Source: Oscillospiraceae bacterium (GTDB taxonomy: Bacteria > Bacillota > Clostridia > Oscillospirales > Ruminococcaceae). From it: DNA of 64,000 bases. The notes beneath the pieces are model-generated. The model did not search any database and had not been told where the DNA came from. It was given only the letters and a program-made list of their open reading frames with translations. Numbering within the stretch: the stretch's first letter is position 1; each line of letters starts with the position of its first letter. Location of the stretch: positions 310,001 through 374,000 of the forward strand of contig CADBXK010000001.1 in assembly GCA_902798695.1 (NCBI GenBank), read 5' to 3'. Made by a program: the position numbers and the translations under genes. Shown here in pieces: positions 26,816 through 36,703 of this stretch.

Positions 26816-27526
26816 TTACTTGATAAAAGGAATAAATTTATAAAACATAAAAAACAAATGTGTATCATTTATTATGCCCGTATTTATCCAACTCATTTCA
26901 TTTTTAGTAATTAATATTATAACAAAAGCAATTATCGCAATAATAAACAACAAAATAGCCGCCTTTATTACTCCACATAATCCACCTAACAGTCCATTAA
27001 CAGTTCCAATTACAGGCATTCTCTCTACCACACTAGTTAACATATATATATATCTAAATAAAATTTTAGCAGCCGCAAACAAAACAAAAAATGATATTAT
27101 AGATATAATCATTATTATATACGGCCTAAAAATTTGGTTTGCTATAGCACTAGACGCTGCACTCAAATCATTTTTAGCAATAAATCCCCCAGCCACATTA
27201 TCTATCGTTTTTTCTCCTATTAAAGACGATGTTAACCAGTCCGGTATAACACTAGAGATTTTATTAACACCACTCATCATATTACCAGAATTCAAAGAAT
27301 TATTTAATGTGTTAAAAATATCATTTTCAATATTAGAACGTATAAAATTATCAAAAATTATTTGAGAAACAAATCTTCCTAAAAAATTTGCAATAAAAAA
27401 ACTAACAGAGTAACTAACAACAGATAATATACTACGCAAAAACCCTATTTTATATGAAAATATAACACTAGATATTATTACAAAAACAACAATAGCATCA
27501 TATATAATTGGCATAAACAAATGCAT
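26816..27526 (-). CDS. CvpA family membrane protein
   Basis: 236 residues with four to five membrane segments. The N-terminal pattern (IIYDAIVVFVIISSVIFSYKIGFLRSILSVVSYSVSFF, read as two adjacent helices) and the late VVERMPVIGTVNGLLGGLCGVIKA are typical of CvpA/colicin V production proteins. The cellular role in Bacillota is unsettled. SD AAAGGAG lies six bases before ATG. It is the last gene of the ecfA1-ecfA2-ecfT-truA-DUF5711-cvpA run. Confidence 0.83.
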   Translation of the reverse strand: MHLFMPIIYDAIVVFVIISSVIFSYKIGFLRSILSVVSYSVSFFIANFLGRFVSQIIFDNFIRSNIENDIFNTLNNSLNSGNMMSGVNKISSVIPDWLTSSLIGEKTIDNVAGGFIAKNDLSAASSAIANQIFRPYIIMIISIISFFVLFAAAKILFRYIYMLTSVVERMPVIGTVNGLLGGLCGVIKAAILLFIIAIIAFVIILITKNEMSWINTGIINDTHLFFMFYKFIPFIK

Positions 27527-27538
27527 AAACCTCTCCTT

Positions 27539-28666
27539 TTATTGTAGTGCAAACTTATGCACACGACCCATAGATATATCGTAGACAAATGAATCTATAC
27601 AAATAATTCTATCAACATTTTGTTTGTTGCTTATAGTGTTTAAAATTTTCAATTGCATATCACAACAAACAACAGAATTATCCGTTAAAACCACAACATT
27701 TCTACCATCACTATCAATATTTCTTATTTTTTCTTTAAGTTCAGTTTGTGACACCTCTTCCCCCAAACTATCATACACAACTAACTTCGCAATAGATTTT
27801 GACTCGTCAGAAAACAGCATAACAATATAATTATTTTGTGTTAAAACATATTTCAATAATTTATCTACATATAATTTTTCCTTCAAAACACTTCCCTTAT
27901 CATCAACAACAACAAGTTTATTTTCGCAAATAATATTAGCATGTCCTTTATCAAGTTTTATAGCAAGCGGCATACAATCTCCAATAACAGTTTTAAACAT
28001 TTCTTTGTTATTAGAAAAATTAAGTCCATACACAGTTCCTTTGGTAACACCATCTTTAGCACCCATAGTTGCAACTACACAACCATCACCACTATCAGTA
28101 AAACAAAAATCAGTAATTATATTTTCAGCTGAATTCCATCTAAAAATCTGATTAGATGAACTATCATATATCACTAAACTACATGCATATTTTTCATCTT
28201 CAGTTACTAAAGCAACATTTCCATTTTTAGCAACTTTTCCTAATATTATTTTATCTTCAATTGTATTTTTGATTATTGTTGAATTTCCTTTTTCTAAACT
28301 ATATCCTGTTCCACCTTGTTCATATAAAAGAGTCTTATCACCACAGCTATTAATTACTGGCAAAGTAGCAGTATTATTTACAGTTCGTAATTTTATCCCG
28401 CTTAATGAATAAAAATCAAGCTGCTTATTAGTAAGAACCGCAAATCCTGTTTCATTTTTTTGAAAATCTATCACCGAATCACCTGAAAGTGAAATAGGAA
28501 AATTAGAAGTATCCTGACTACACATTCTTTGATTTATAAAAAAATTCCAGATTAAAGCAAAAAAAGATAACACCAAAACAGCGATAATAGCATACTTACA
28601 GTATTTGTAAAAATTTTTTCTGCGTCTTTTTTTTCTATATGTGTCTATATTTAAATTCTCACGCAT
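27539..28666 (-). CDS. DUF5711-like membrane-anchored beta-propeller-like protein
   Basis: 375 residues from ATG 28666, ten bases after SD GGAGG. A very basic N-terminus (YRKKRRRKNFYKY) leads to one membrane segment (about 27-45), then an extracytoplasmic part made of repeated short beta-type units (GFAVLTNKQLDFYSLSG, NGNVALVTEDEKYACSLVIY, NNYIVMLFSDESKSIAKLVV). This resembles DUF5711 proteins of Clostridia. No catalytic motif is apparent; binding or scaffolding is possible. Confidence 0.75.
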   Translation of the reverse strand: MRENLNIDTYRKKRRRKNFYKYCKYAIIAVLVLSFFALIWNFFINQRMCSQDTSNFPISLSGDSVIDFQKNETGFAVLTNKQLDFYSLSGIKLRTVNNTATLPVINSCGDKTLLYEQGGTGYSLEKGNSTIIKNTIEDKIILGKVAKNGNVALVTEDEKYACSLVIYDSSSNQIFRWNSAENIITDFCFTDSGDGCVVATMGAKDGVTKGTVYGLNFSNNKEMFKTVIGDCMPLAIKLDKGHANIICENKLVVVDDKGSVLKEKLYVDKLLKYVLTQNNYIVMLFSDESKSIAKLVVYDSLGEEVSQTELKEKIRNIDSDGRNVVVLTDNSVVCCDMQLKILNTISNKQNVDRIICIDSFVYDISMGRVHKFALQ

Positions 28667-28716
28667 TTTAACTTTTCCTCCACACAAAAACACAAAATTG
28701 TTTAAAATTTTACAAA

Positions 28717-29451
28717 TTAATAAAACACATTGTTCAAATACAATCCACTAGGCGGTGCTGTTTTCCCAGCTGCTTGTCTATTTTTCTTATCAATTATGTC
28801 GCGAATATCTGATGGATCAATTAATCCTTCTGAAACATTCACTAATGTTCCAACAATTATCCTAACCATATTATGTAAGAAGCCATTACCAACCAATTTA
28901 AAACTAACCATGCTATCATTTTTTAACACTTCAATGTCATATAAAGATCTCACCTTGTTTTCTACATCAGATTTAATCGAACAAAATGACGTAAAATCAT
29001 ATTCACCAATTAATTCTTTAGCAGCTAACTTTATTTTTACTAAATCTAAGGGTCTATCATAATGCCAAACAAGATTCTCAAGAAAAGGATTTCTTATTCT
29101 AGAATTCCAAATTTTGTATATATATTCTTTAGATCTTGCAGAATAACGTGCATGAAACGACGAATTCACCTCAGATACAGACTTGATTTCAATATTTAAA
29201 GGCAAATAACTACTAACTGCTCTTCTCATATTATGCGGTGTTATATTTAAATCACTATCCATGTGAAAGAAAAAATTGTTAGCATGAACACCCGCATCGG
29301 TCCTCGAACAAGCAACAATATCATTTCTCCAACCTGTAACTTTTTCAATAGCATCTTGCACAACCTTTTGAACAGTTAAACTGTTTTTTTGAACCTGCCA
29401 ACCATGATATGCACTGCCATTATAACTAATACAAAAAAGTAATCTCTTCAT
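28717..29451 (-). CDS. truA: tRNA pseudouridine(38-40) synthase
   Basis: 244 residues, normal family length. The catalytic Asp lies in CSRTDAGVHA; the N-terminal ISYNGSAYHGWQVQ and the late GNGFLHNMVRIIVGTL are diagnostic. It modifies U38-U40 in tRNA anticodon arms. It follows ecfT, an association common in Bacillota. Confidence 0.97.
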   Translation of the reverse strand: MKRLLFCISYNGSAYHGWQVQKNSLTVQKVVQDAIEKVTGWRNDIVACSRTDAGVHANNFFFHMDSDLNITPHNMRRAVSSYLPLNIEIKSVSEVNSSFHARYSARSKEYIYKIWNSRIRNPFLENLVWHYDRPLDLVKIKLAAKELIGEYDFTSFCSIKSDVENKVRSLYDIEVLKNDSMVSFKLVGNGFLHNMVRIIVGTLVNVSEGLIDPSDIRDIIDKKNRQAAGKTAPPSGLYLNNVFY

Positions 29452-29479
29452 ATATCCCCTAACATTACATTACTTAAAA

Positions 29480-30283
29480 TCATAAAAATAAATTTACTAG
29501 CATTAAAACAACAACAATTGCCACAAATCCACCCAAAAAAATCAAATCCAAATGACAAAATTGTAATTTTTTATATCTAGTACGATTTTCACCCACCCTA
29601 TAGCAACGAGATTCCATTGCCATAGCAAGTTCGTCAGCACGCCTAAAAGCAGAAACAAAAAGAGGTATTAATATCGGGATCATACACTTAACTTTTTTCA
29701 CAATATTGCCACTTTCCATATCTACTCCTCTAGATTTTTGAGCAGAAATTATTTTTTCGGTTTCCGAAACTAACGTTGGAACAAATCGGATTGCTATAGA
29801 AATCATCATGGAAATCTCATCTACTGGAAATTTTAGCTTAGATAAAGGCTTTAAAATTCTTTCCATTCCATAAGTTAAATCTATAGGCAGTGTAGTATAT
29901 GTCAAAAGAGAAGAAGAAAAAATTAATAAAACAATCCTTAAAAAAATCATTGAAATAAATAATATTGATCTATCGGTAATGGAAAAAATCCAAACACTAA
30001 AAATAACCTCACCATCTTTTATTGTAAATAAATTTATAACTGAAGTAAAAATCAATATTGGCACAACAGGTTTTATGTTATTTAACATCATTTTTAATGA
30101 TATTTTACACCGACTGTAGAGAGCAAATATAACCAAAAAATTAATGGCATAACACAAAAAATTATCAAATAAAAACAATACCAAAATATAAACAACTGTA
30201 GATAAAATTTTAGTTCTCGGATCAATTTTATGCAATATAGAATTTCCTGCAAAATACTGTCCTAAAGTTATATCACGTATCAT
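29480..30283 (-). CDS. ecfT: EcfT, transmembrane coupling subunit of the ECF transporter
   Basis: 267 residues with about five membrane segments. The coupling motif appears as AQKSRGVDME and later AMAMESRCYR, the two Ala/Arg-containing sites that contact the ATPases. It overlaps ecfA2 by four bases (ATGA). It links the two ATPases to exchangeable S components such as BioY. Confidence 0.95.
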   Translation of the reverse strand: MIRDITLGQYFAGNSILHKIDPRTKILSTVVYILVLFLFDNFLCYAINFLVIFALYSRCKISLKMMLNNIKPVVPILIFTSVINLFTIKDGEVIFSVWIFSITDRSILFISMIFLRIVLLIFSSSLLTYTTLPIDLTYGMERILKPLSKLKFPVDEISMMISIAIRFVPTLVSETEKIISAQKSRGVDMESGNIVKKVKCMIPILIPLFVSAFRRADELAMAMESRCYRVGENRTRYKKLQFCHLDLIFLGGFVAIVVVLMLVNLFL

Positions 30284-31143
30284 TGCCTTTCCTTTTCTAT
30301 TAATATATTCTTTACAATATCAACAGCATCTTCAACGGTGTAGATATTAGAAGGTATATTAAACCCTTTCTTTCTTAATTTAAAAAACACCTTTGTTATT
30401 TGAGGAATATCCAGGCCAATATTTTTGAGCACATCCACATCTTTAAAGGTATTTTCAACGGAATCATAGCTCACAACTTCTCCACTATTCATAATTAAAA
30501 TCTTATCGGCATATTTTGCAATATCCTCCATGCTATGAGTTACATGTATCACTGTTCTTTTTTCATATTTATGATAGTGTTCTATAATTTTTAATATTTT
30601 TTCTTTACCTATTGGGTCCAACCCAGCTGCAGGCTCATCTAAAACCAATATATCGGGTTCCATTGCCAAAATTCCAGCAATTGCTACTCGCCTTTTCTCT
30701 CCTCCCGAAATTTCAAACGGACTTTTAGAAAGCAAATTTCTATCTATATCAACCATTTGAGCAGCTCTCACAACTCTTATTTCTGTTTCCTCCTTACTCA
30801 GTCCTAAATTTTTAGGTCCAAAAGCAATATCTTTTTCAACAGTTTCCTCAAAAAGTTGATATTCTGGATATTGAAAAACTAATCCAACTTTTCTTCTAAT
30901 TTTAGATAAAGCTTTTTTATTTGCCCAAACATCAACACCATCTATATAAACTTTACCATAGGTTGGCCTTAAAATGCAATTCAAATGTTTTATTAAAGTA
31001 GACTTTCCTGACCCAGTATGTCCTATAACTCCAACATATTCCCCTTTTTCTACCGAAAAAGACACATTTCTAATAGCTCTACTTTCCAAATTATTAGTTC
31101 CATCATAAAAATAAGTAACATCCTTTAACTCAATAATTGGCAA
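30280..31143 (-). CDS. ecfA2: EcfA2, ECF transporter ATPase
   Basis: 287 residues. Walker A GHTGSGKSTL, Q-loop FQYPEYQLFEETV, signature SGGEKRRVAIAGILAMEP, Walker B DILVLDEPAAGLDP and H-loop VIHVTHSMED are all present. It pairs with EcfA1 in an asymmetric heterodimer. Confidence 0.96.
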   Translation of the reverse strand: MPIIELKDVTYFYDGTNNLESRAIRNVSFSVEKGEYVGVIGHTGSGKSTLIKHLNCILRPTYGKVYIDGVDVWANKKALSKIRRKVGLVFQYPEYQLFEETVEKDIAFGPKNLGLSKEETEIRVVRAAQMVDIDRNLLSKSPFEISGGEKRRVAIAGILAMEPDILVLDEPAAGLDPIGKEKILKIIEHYHKYEKRTVIHVTHSMEDIAKYADKILIMNSGEVVSYDSVENTFKDVDVLKNIGLDIPQITKVFFKLRKKGFNIPSNIYTVEDAVDIVKNILIEKERQ

Positions 31144-31147
31144 AATA

Positions 31148-31990
31148 TTATCCTCCTAACAAATCCGATAAAGCATCAACACATTCATCAACATCTAAAA
31201 CTGTTTTATCATCAATATTACACTGATCACACAACAAATTAAAAAAATCTGTAACCTGCGGAACAGATAAGTTAGCTTTGTTCAATACTTCTTTATCTGA
31301 AAATATATCTCTAGGCGTACCCTCTTTTAAAAATCTCCCATCTTTCAGAACAATAACTCTATCAGCCAAAACAACTTCTTCCATATAATGTGTTATATTA
31401 ATTACTGTTGCTTTATTTTCACAATTCAGCTTTTTCATTATATCAAGTACTTCTTTCCTTCCAATAGGATCCAACATCGATGTAGATTCATCAAAAACAA
31501 TACATTTCGGTTTCATCGCCAAAATCCCAGCAATAGCCACTCTCTGTTTTTGTCCTCCAGATAATTTAGAAACTACGCTCTTTTTTGATTCATACATTCC
31601 AACCATTTTCAATGTGTCATCTATTGTTTTACCTATCTCACTAGTAGGAACACATAAGTTTTCTAATGCAAACGCAACATCTTCATCAACAAGAGTAGCA
31701 ACAAGTTGATTATCTGGATTTTGAAAAACCATTCCAATCTTTTTTCTCACTTCAAAAACAGTTTGTCCATCCTCAACACAAACACCATCCACAATTATGG
31801 TTCCAGATGTTGGAACAAATATTGCATTAAGCAATTTTGCCAATGTAGATTTACCACTTCCGTTATGTCCAACTATTGCGATAAAATCTCCTTGTTTAAC
31901 CGAAAAATTCAAATCATGTAAAATATCTATATTTTTACCTTCTCTTGAATATGAAAAACATAAATTGCTAGCATCAATTAACGATTGCAT
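31148..31990 (-). CDS. ecfA1: EcfA1, ECF transporter ATPase
   Basis: About 280 residues. Walker A GHNGSGKSTLAKL, Q-loop FQNPDNQLVATLVDEDVAF, signature LSGGQKQRVAIAGILA, Walker B CIVFDESTSMLDP and H-loop NITHYMEEV are intact. ATG 31990 (MQSLID) is 11 bases from SD AAAAGGA; an ATG at 31999 is too close to it. It begins the ecfA1-ecfA2-ecfT-truA-DUF5711-cvpA run. Confidence 0.96.
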   Translation of the reverse strand: MQSLIDASNLCFSYSREGKNIDILHDLNFSVKQGDFIAIVGHNGSGKSTLAKLLNAIFVPTSGTIIVDGVCVEDGQTVFEVRKKIGMVFQNPDNQLVATLVDEDVAFALENLCVPTSEIGKTIDDTLKMVGMYESKKSVVSKLSGGQKQRVAIAGILAMKPKCIVFDESTSMLDPIGRKEVLDIMKKLNCENKATVINITHYMEEVVLADRVIVLKDGRFLKEGTPRDIFSDKEVLNKANLSVPQVTDFFNLLCDQCNIDDKTVLDVDECVDALSDLLGG

Positions 31991-32017
31991 ATAACACATA
32001 TTCCTTTTCTTAAAGTT

Positions 32018-32878
32018 TTAATTCCACGCAAGCGCAGTATTACCACATGGCAATTCAAAATCTGTTTGAGAAACTTTTAAACCAACCTCATCACAAGATA
32101 AATTATCAAAAGAATCAGCAATTGTAACTCCAACCAAATATTTCATAGTCTCTGGTGATAACCCAGACGTATATGAATTCAAAGCAAAAAACAAAGGTTT
32201 TTCCGATAAAAGTTGTTTCAACATAGTTAATAAACCATATATCTTATTCTCTATTTTCCAAACTTCTCCATTAGGCCCTCTTCCGTAAGAAGGCGGATCT
32301 AAAATAATAGCATCGTATTTTCTTCCTCTACGAATTTCACGAGCAACAAATTTTTCACAATCATCAACAATCCAACGTATTGGTGCCTTTTCTAAAGAAG
32401 ATAGTTTTGCATTTTCTCTTGCCCAACTAACCATTCCTTTAGATGCATCAACATGACAAACTGATGCACCCGCTTTAGCACAAGCTAAAGTCGCCCCACC
32501 GGTATAGGCAAACAAATTAATAACAGATATAGGCCTTTTTGTTTCTTCTATCTTATTAATAAAAAATTCCCAATTAGCAGCCTGTTCAGGGAAAAGTCCC
32601 ATATGCTTAAATCCAGTAGGCTCAACCTTAAACGTCAAATCCTTCCAATGAATATTCTGCCTTGATATCTCTCCATGAAAATATTTCCAACTTCCTCCAC
32701 CACTCGATGAACGATAATATCTTGCATCAACATTATCCCAATGCGAATTTACTTTATCCGTATTCCATATAATCTGTGGATCTGGCCTAATTAATATCTT
32801 TTCTCCCCATCTTTCAAGTCTATTTCCATCAGATGTGTCTATAAGCTCATAATCTCTCCAACTAACCGCAGCTCTCAT
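32018..32878 (-). CDS. Class I SAM-dependent RNA methyltransferase (RlmI-like)
   Basis: 286 residues. The SAM-binding motif I is VINLFAYTGGATLACAKAGA; motif IV is IILDPPSYGRG, characteristic of the RlmI/YccW-type 23S rRNA m5C methyltransferases. It lacks the N-terminal PUA domain of RlmI. Its ATG overlaps the glmM stop (ATGA), so it is translationally coupled to glmM. The target base is not known. Confidence 0.87.
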   Translation of the reverse strand: MRAAVSWRDYELIDTSDGNRLERWGEKILIRPDPQIIWNTDKVNSHWDNVDARYYRSSSGGGSWKYFHGEISRQNIHWKDLTFKVEPTGFKHMGLFPEQAANWEFFINKIEETKRPISVINLFAYTGGATLACAKAGASVCHVDASKGMVSWARENAKLSSLEKAPIRWIVDDCEKFVAREIRRGRKYDAIILDPPSYGRGPNGEVWKIENKIYGLLTMLKQLLSEKPLFFALNSYTSGLSPETMKYLVGVTIADSFDNLSCDEVGLKVSQTDFELPCGNTALAWN

Positions 32879-34230
32879 GCACAAACAACCTCAACTATCT
32901 TTTCCGCAATTTCACTTGATATTTCTTTAATTAAATTTTGATTTTTGCCTTCAATCATTACACGTATTATTGGTTCAGTTCCCGAACATCTAACCAATAT
33001 TCTGCCATTTTCTCCCAACAATTGTTCTTTTTGATGTATGTAATCTTCAATCTCTGTACTATTCAAATAAATTTCCTTTTGCTCATTATTAGCCTTAACA
33101 TTAACTAAAATTTGAGGAAATTTATTCATAACACTTGCTAATTCAGAAAAAGACTTTCCACTGTTTTTTATACAATCTAATAATTGAATCGCTGTTAGCT
33201 GCCCATCACCAGTATTAGCAAAATCTTTAAAAATAATATGTCCAGACTGCTCTCCACCTATCTTATGACCATTAGTCAACATGTTTTCTAGAACATACCT
33301 ATCTCCAACTTTTGTTACTTCTAAATTTATATTGTTTTCCTTAGCAAAATGAAAGAATCCCAAATTAGACATAACTGTAACTACTACAGTATTACCATCA
33401 AGGCATTCATTTTTCTGCATATATTTAGCGAATATTGCAATCAATTGATCTCCATCAATTAAATTTCCAGTTTCATCAACAGCCAAACATCTATCTGCAT
33501 CACCATCAAAAGCAACTCCAACATCATACTTGCCCTCTTTAACATAGCTAGCGAGCTTATCAACATGAGTTGAACCACACTCATAATTAATGTTAAAACC
33601 ATTTGGATCATTATTTATAAAATCTGCATTCACGTTTAATTTTTTAAATATACTTTGCGCCGTCGCAGATGCACTTCCATTAGCACAATCTACTATAACT
33701 TTTATTCCAGACAAATCACTACATTTGGTCGTTGCACACACATAATCAACATAATCCTTAGCAGCATCCTTACACAAAAAATTTCTTCCAGGTTCTCTAT
33801 CACTATGTAAAGGCATTTTTTTATCACAATTTAAAATAAAATCCTCAATTTCCAATTCTAATTCATCGGAAAGCTTTAAGCCTTCACCATTAAATATTTT
33901 TATACCATTAAATTCTGCTGGATTATGTGATGCAGATATCATTATTCCAGCATCACATTTGTATTTTTTTGCTAATAAAGAAATTGCCGGCGTAGGAACA
34001 ACTTCTGCCAAAAGACAATCCGCTCCAGCAGAACAAATTCCAGCAACCAAAGCTGCTTCCAACATTTGTCCCGATATTCGCGTATCACGTCCAATAATTA
34101 TGTTTGGTTTGTTTTTATTATGTTTAGCCAAAACGTAAGCAGCAGCTTTTCCAACTTTCATTGCCAATTCACAAGAAAGTTCCGCTCCAACAATACCTCT
34201 TATTCCATCTGTTCCAAAAAGTCTTCCCAT
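32875..34230 (-). CDS. glmM: Phosphoglucosamine mutase
   Basis: 451 residues. The phosphoserine loop is SASHNPAEFNGIK, the metal loop DGDADRC, the sugar-binding loop GGEQSGHIIF and the phosphate-binding loop RCSGTEPIIRVM. It converts glucosamine-6-phosphate to glucosamine-1-phosphate for UDP-GlcNAc; GlmU, the next enzyme, is encoded at 49.6 kb. SD AGGAGA precedes the ATG. Confidence 0.97.
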   Translation of the reverse strand: MGRLFGTDGIRGIVGAELSCELAMKVGKAAAYVLAKHNKNKPNIIIGRDTRISGQMLEAALVAGICSAGADCLLAEVVPTPAISLLAKKYKCDAGIMISASHNPAEFNGIKIFNGEGLKLSDELELEIEDFILNCDKKMPLHSDREPGRNFLCKDAAKDYVDYVCATTKCSDLSGIKVIVDCANGSASATAQSIFKKLNVNADFINNDPNGFNINYECGSTHVDKLASYVKEGKYDVGVAFDGDADRCLAVDETGNLIDGDQLIAIFAKYMQKNECLDGNTVVVTVMSNLGFFHFAKENNINLEVTKVGDRYVLENMLTNGHKIGGEQSGHIIFKDFANTGDGQLTAIQLLDCIKNSGKSFSELASVMNKFPQILVNVKANNEQKEIYLNSTEIEDYIHQKEQLLGENGRILVRCSGTEPIIRVMIEGKNQNLIKEISSEIAEKIVEVVCA

Positions 34231-34269
34231 ATTAAATATATCTCCTCAAAAATAATAACATCAAACAAA

Positions 34270-35304
34270 TTAATCTATAGTTTGTTGCCCCAATTTTTCT
34301 ATTTTCAAATATTCATATGCCTTCGTAGTAACACATCTACCACGCGGTGTTCTTGTTAAAAAACCTAGCTGCATTAAATATGGTTCATACACATCTTCAA
34401 TAGTAACCGATTCTTCTCCCAATAATGCTGCTATAGTTTCCAGTCCAACTGGTCCACCAGAATAATTACTTATCATAGTTTTTAACATTTTAATATCTAG
34501 TGGCTCTAACCCTTTTTCATCAATTCCCAATCTATTAAGAGATGTTTGAACTATTTCATAATTGATTATATCATCTCCAAGTACCTGAGCAAAATCTCTA
34601 GATCTTTTTAAAAGTCTATTTGCAATTCTTGGAGTCCCTCTAGATCTTTTTCCGAGCTCGTAGGCCCCATCCGGCTCACATTTAATATTCAACAATTTTG
34701 CACTTCGCATAATTATAGTCTTTAATTCTTCAGGATTATAAAGTTCTAAACGCAAAATCACACCAAACCTATCCCTTAATGGTGCAGAAAGCTGACCTGC
34801 CCTAGTTGTAGCACCAACTAGAGTAAATTTAGGTAAATCCAAACGTATAGAACGAGCAGATGGTCCTTTCCCTATTATAATATCTATGGCATTATCTTCC
34901 ATCGCTGGATATAACACTTCTTCTACTTGACGTGGAAGTCTGTGAATCTCATCAATAAACAAAACATCATTTTCATTTAAACTTGAAAGAAGCGCTGCTA
35001 AATCTCCTGGCTTTTCAATTGCAGGACCAGATGTTATACGTATGTTAACTCCTAATTCATTAGATATTATTATAGACAAAGTAGTTTTACCTAAACCAGG
35101 CGGTCCATAAAGCAAAACATGATCTAATGCATCCCCACGTCTACGAGCAGCTTCTATATATATTGAAAGATTTTCCTTAACTTTATCCTGTCCAACATAT
35201 TCTTTCATAGTTTTAGGCCTGAGAGTAAATTCAAAATCAACATCTTCTTGTTTAAATTCCGGTTCTGTTAATCTACATTCAAAATCCACATCTTTATCAA
35301 ACAA
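34270..35304 (-). CDS. ruvB: Holliday junction helicase RuvB
   Basis: 344 residues. Walker [13 protein letters not shown], Walker [12 protein letters not shown], sensor GATTRAG and arginine finger region RDRFGVI are present, with the winged-helix C-terminus ([13 protein letters not shown]). With RuvA it drives branch migration. The start is TTG with SD TGAGGTG seven bases upstream. Confidence 0.97.
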   Translation of the reverse strand: MFDKDVDFECRLTEPEFKQEDVDFEFTLRPKTMKEYVGQDKVKENLSIYIEAARRRGDALDHVLLYGPPGLGKTTLSIIISNELGVNIRITSGPAIEKPGDLAALLSSLNENDVLFIDEIHRLPRQVEEVLYPAMEDNAIDIIIGKGPSARSIRLDLPKFTLVGATTRAGQLSAPLRDRFGVILRLELYNPEELKTIIMRSAKLLNIKCEPDGAYELGKRSRGTPRIANRLLKRSRDFAQVLGDDIINYEIVQTSLNRLGIDEKGLEPLDIKMLKTMISNYSGGPVGLETIAALLGEESVTIEDVYEPYLMQLGFLTRTPRGRCVTTKAYEYLKIEKLGQQTID

Positions 35305-35341
35305 GTTTATTCACCTCAAAATCTAATTATTACTAAACCAT

Positions 35342-35956
35342 TTAATTAGCAGCCAAAATTTTCAAAGCATCCTTTATTAACTGCTCAACCGATCTATCTT
35401 TAGATTGTCCCATTACAGCCTTAGTTGCATCACTCTTACTATAACCCAACACAACTAAAGCACTTATAGCTTCCTCAAAATTACTTAGTATTTCATTACT
35501 TACCGGCATCAACTCACTAGCAGTAATATTAGTTGAAATACTTCCAATCTTATCTTTAAGTTCCAAAATAATTCTTTTTGCAGTTTTAGATCCTATTCCT
35601 TTACATTGAGTTAATGTCTTACTGTCTCCAGATGCAACGCAAGCAACAAGTTGTCCTGTTGATATACAAGACAAAATAGATAAAGCGAAACTCGGACCAA
35701 CTCCTGAAACAGAGGTTAACATTCTAAAACTTTTTCTCTCATCTTGGTCATAAAACCCAAAAATATCAATAGCGTTCTCTCTACTCACAAAATGAGTATA
35801 TAATTTTACTTTTTCTCCTACTTTTGGACACATAGCAGCAGTTGCTGCTGTAATCTTAAGTTCAAACGCAATTCCACTATCACACTCAATAGCTGCGTGA
35901 TATATATTATCTATTTGCTCTAAATAAATCAAAACACCATTTAAACTATATATCAT
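35342..35956 (-). CDS. ruvA: Holliday junction binding protein RuvA
   Basis: 204 residues: an OB domain at the N-terminus, helix-hairpin-helix motifs (LTSVSGVGPSFALSIL and LTQCKGIGSKTAKRIILEL), and a C-terminal RuvB-binding domain (ISALVVLGYSKSDATKAV). It overlaps ruvC by four bases (ATGA) and has SD AAAGGAG. Confidence 0.97.
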   Translation of the reverse strand: MIYSLNGVLIYLEQIDNIYHAAIECDSGIAFELKITAATAAMCPKVGEKVKLYTHFVSRENAIDIFGFYDQDERKSFRMLTSVSGVGPSFALSILSCISTGQLVACVASGDSKTLTQCKGIGSKTAKRIILELKDKIGSISTNITASELMPVSNEILSNFEEAISALVVLGYSKSDATKAVMGQSKDRSVEQLIKDALKILAAN

Positions 35957-36453
35957 TTTATCTCCTTTAATTTTAGAAGTCTCGAAGAATAACTATGAGC
36001 ATGTGCTATAGCAATAGCTAATGCATCTGCAGTATCATCCAATTTTGGCATTTTATTAAGATTTAAAAGTCTTTTTGTCATAGCCATAACTTGTTTCTTT
36101 TCTGCTCGACCATATCCAACAACACTCTGTTTTACTTGAATAGGCGTATATTCACTAACACTCAACCCGTTATGTTTCGCAGACAATAATATAACTCCTC
36201 TAGCTTGAGCAACATCTATTCCAGTTTTTTTATTCGATGAAAAAAACAATTTTTCTATTGCCATTTCATCTGGTTTATAGGCGTTCAAAATTTCACTCAA
36301 TTGCTCATAAATCATACAAATTCTTGATGAAAAATCAATGTTCGGTGGCGTAACTATAGCTCCGTAATTAATAGTAACAAATCTTGTATTACTATAATCT
36401 ATAACACCCCAACCAACAATGGCATATCCCGGATCTATACCAATTATTTTCAA
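35953..36453 (-). CDS. ruvC: Holliday junction resolvase RuvC
   Basis: 166 residues from TTG 36453 (SD GAGGTG, six bases); the frame itself opens seven codons earlier but without an SD. Acidic catalytic residues lie in IIGIDPGYAIVGWG, MAIEKLFFSSN and DDTADALAIAIAHA. It cuts Holliday junctions. It is the first gene of ruvC-ruvA-ruvB-glmM-methyltransferase. Confidence 0.96.
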   Translation of the reverse strand: MKIIGIDPGYAIVGWGVIDYSNTRFVTINYGAIVTPPNIDFSSRICMIYEQLSEILNAYKPDEMAIEKLFFSSNKKTGIDVAQARGVILLSAKHNGLSVSEYTPIQVKQSVVGYGRAEKKQVMAMTKRLLNLNKMPKLDDTADALAIAIAHAHSYSSRLLKLKEIK

Positions 36454-36486
36454 TATAAACACCTCATACCACAAAGAAGATAATTA

Positions 36487-36515
36487 ATTATATCACACTG
36501 TGAAAAATTTATCAA
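36487..36515 (-). promoter_or_regulatory. Probable promoter for ruvCAB
   Basis: On the minus strand TTGATA (36515-36510), 17 bases, TATAAT (36492-36487). Confidence 0.68.
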
Positions 36516-36544
36516 GAAACTACTGCCTTAAATAACGAAAAAAT

Positions 36545-36571
36545 CAACTTTCCAGAATTTTCGTTTTCGAC
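36545..36571 (-). pseudogene. Short remnant of the proS 3' end, upstream of hydrolase copy 1
   Basis: Read on the minus strand, this stretch encodes VENENSGKL and then diverges. It matches the first nine residues of the clearer proS-tail remnant at 38062-38127 and corresponds to VENRKTVEKL near the end of intact proS. Confidence 0.5.
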
Positions 36572-36576
36572 TTTTT

Positions 36577-36606
36577 TAGACAAATTTGTAACAAAAACAC
36601 TATAAT
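36577..36606 (+). promoter_or_regulatory. Promoter of hydrolase copy 1
   Basis: TAGACA, 18 bases, TATAAT; conserved in the duplicate at 38133-38162. Confidence 0.68.
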
Positions 36607-36644
36607 ATTTCCTTTTAAAAATTTTATACTTTTTAATAGATGTG

Positions 36645-36665
36645 TTTACACGCTTAGTGTTTAAA
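36645..36665 (+). promoter_or_regulatory. Small leader hairpin, copy 1
   Basis: TTTA-CAC pairs with GTG-(TT bulge)-TAAA. In copy 2 the same stem reads TTTG-CAC / GTG-(TT)-CAAA, a compensatory change. Confidence 0.4.
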
Positions 36666-36703
36666 TGCTGGCCAGATGTAAAATTTTTAAGGAGTGATGT
36701 TTA

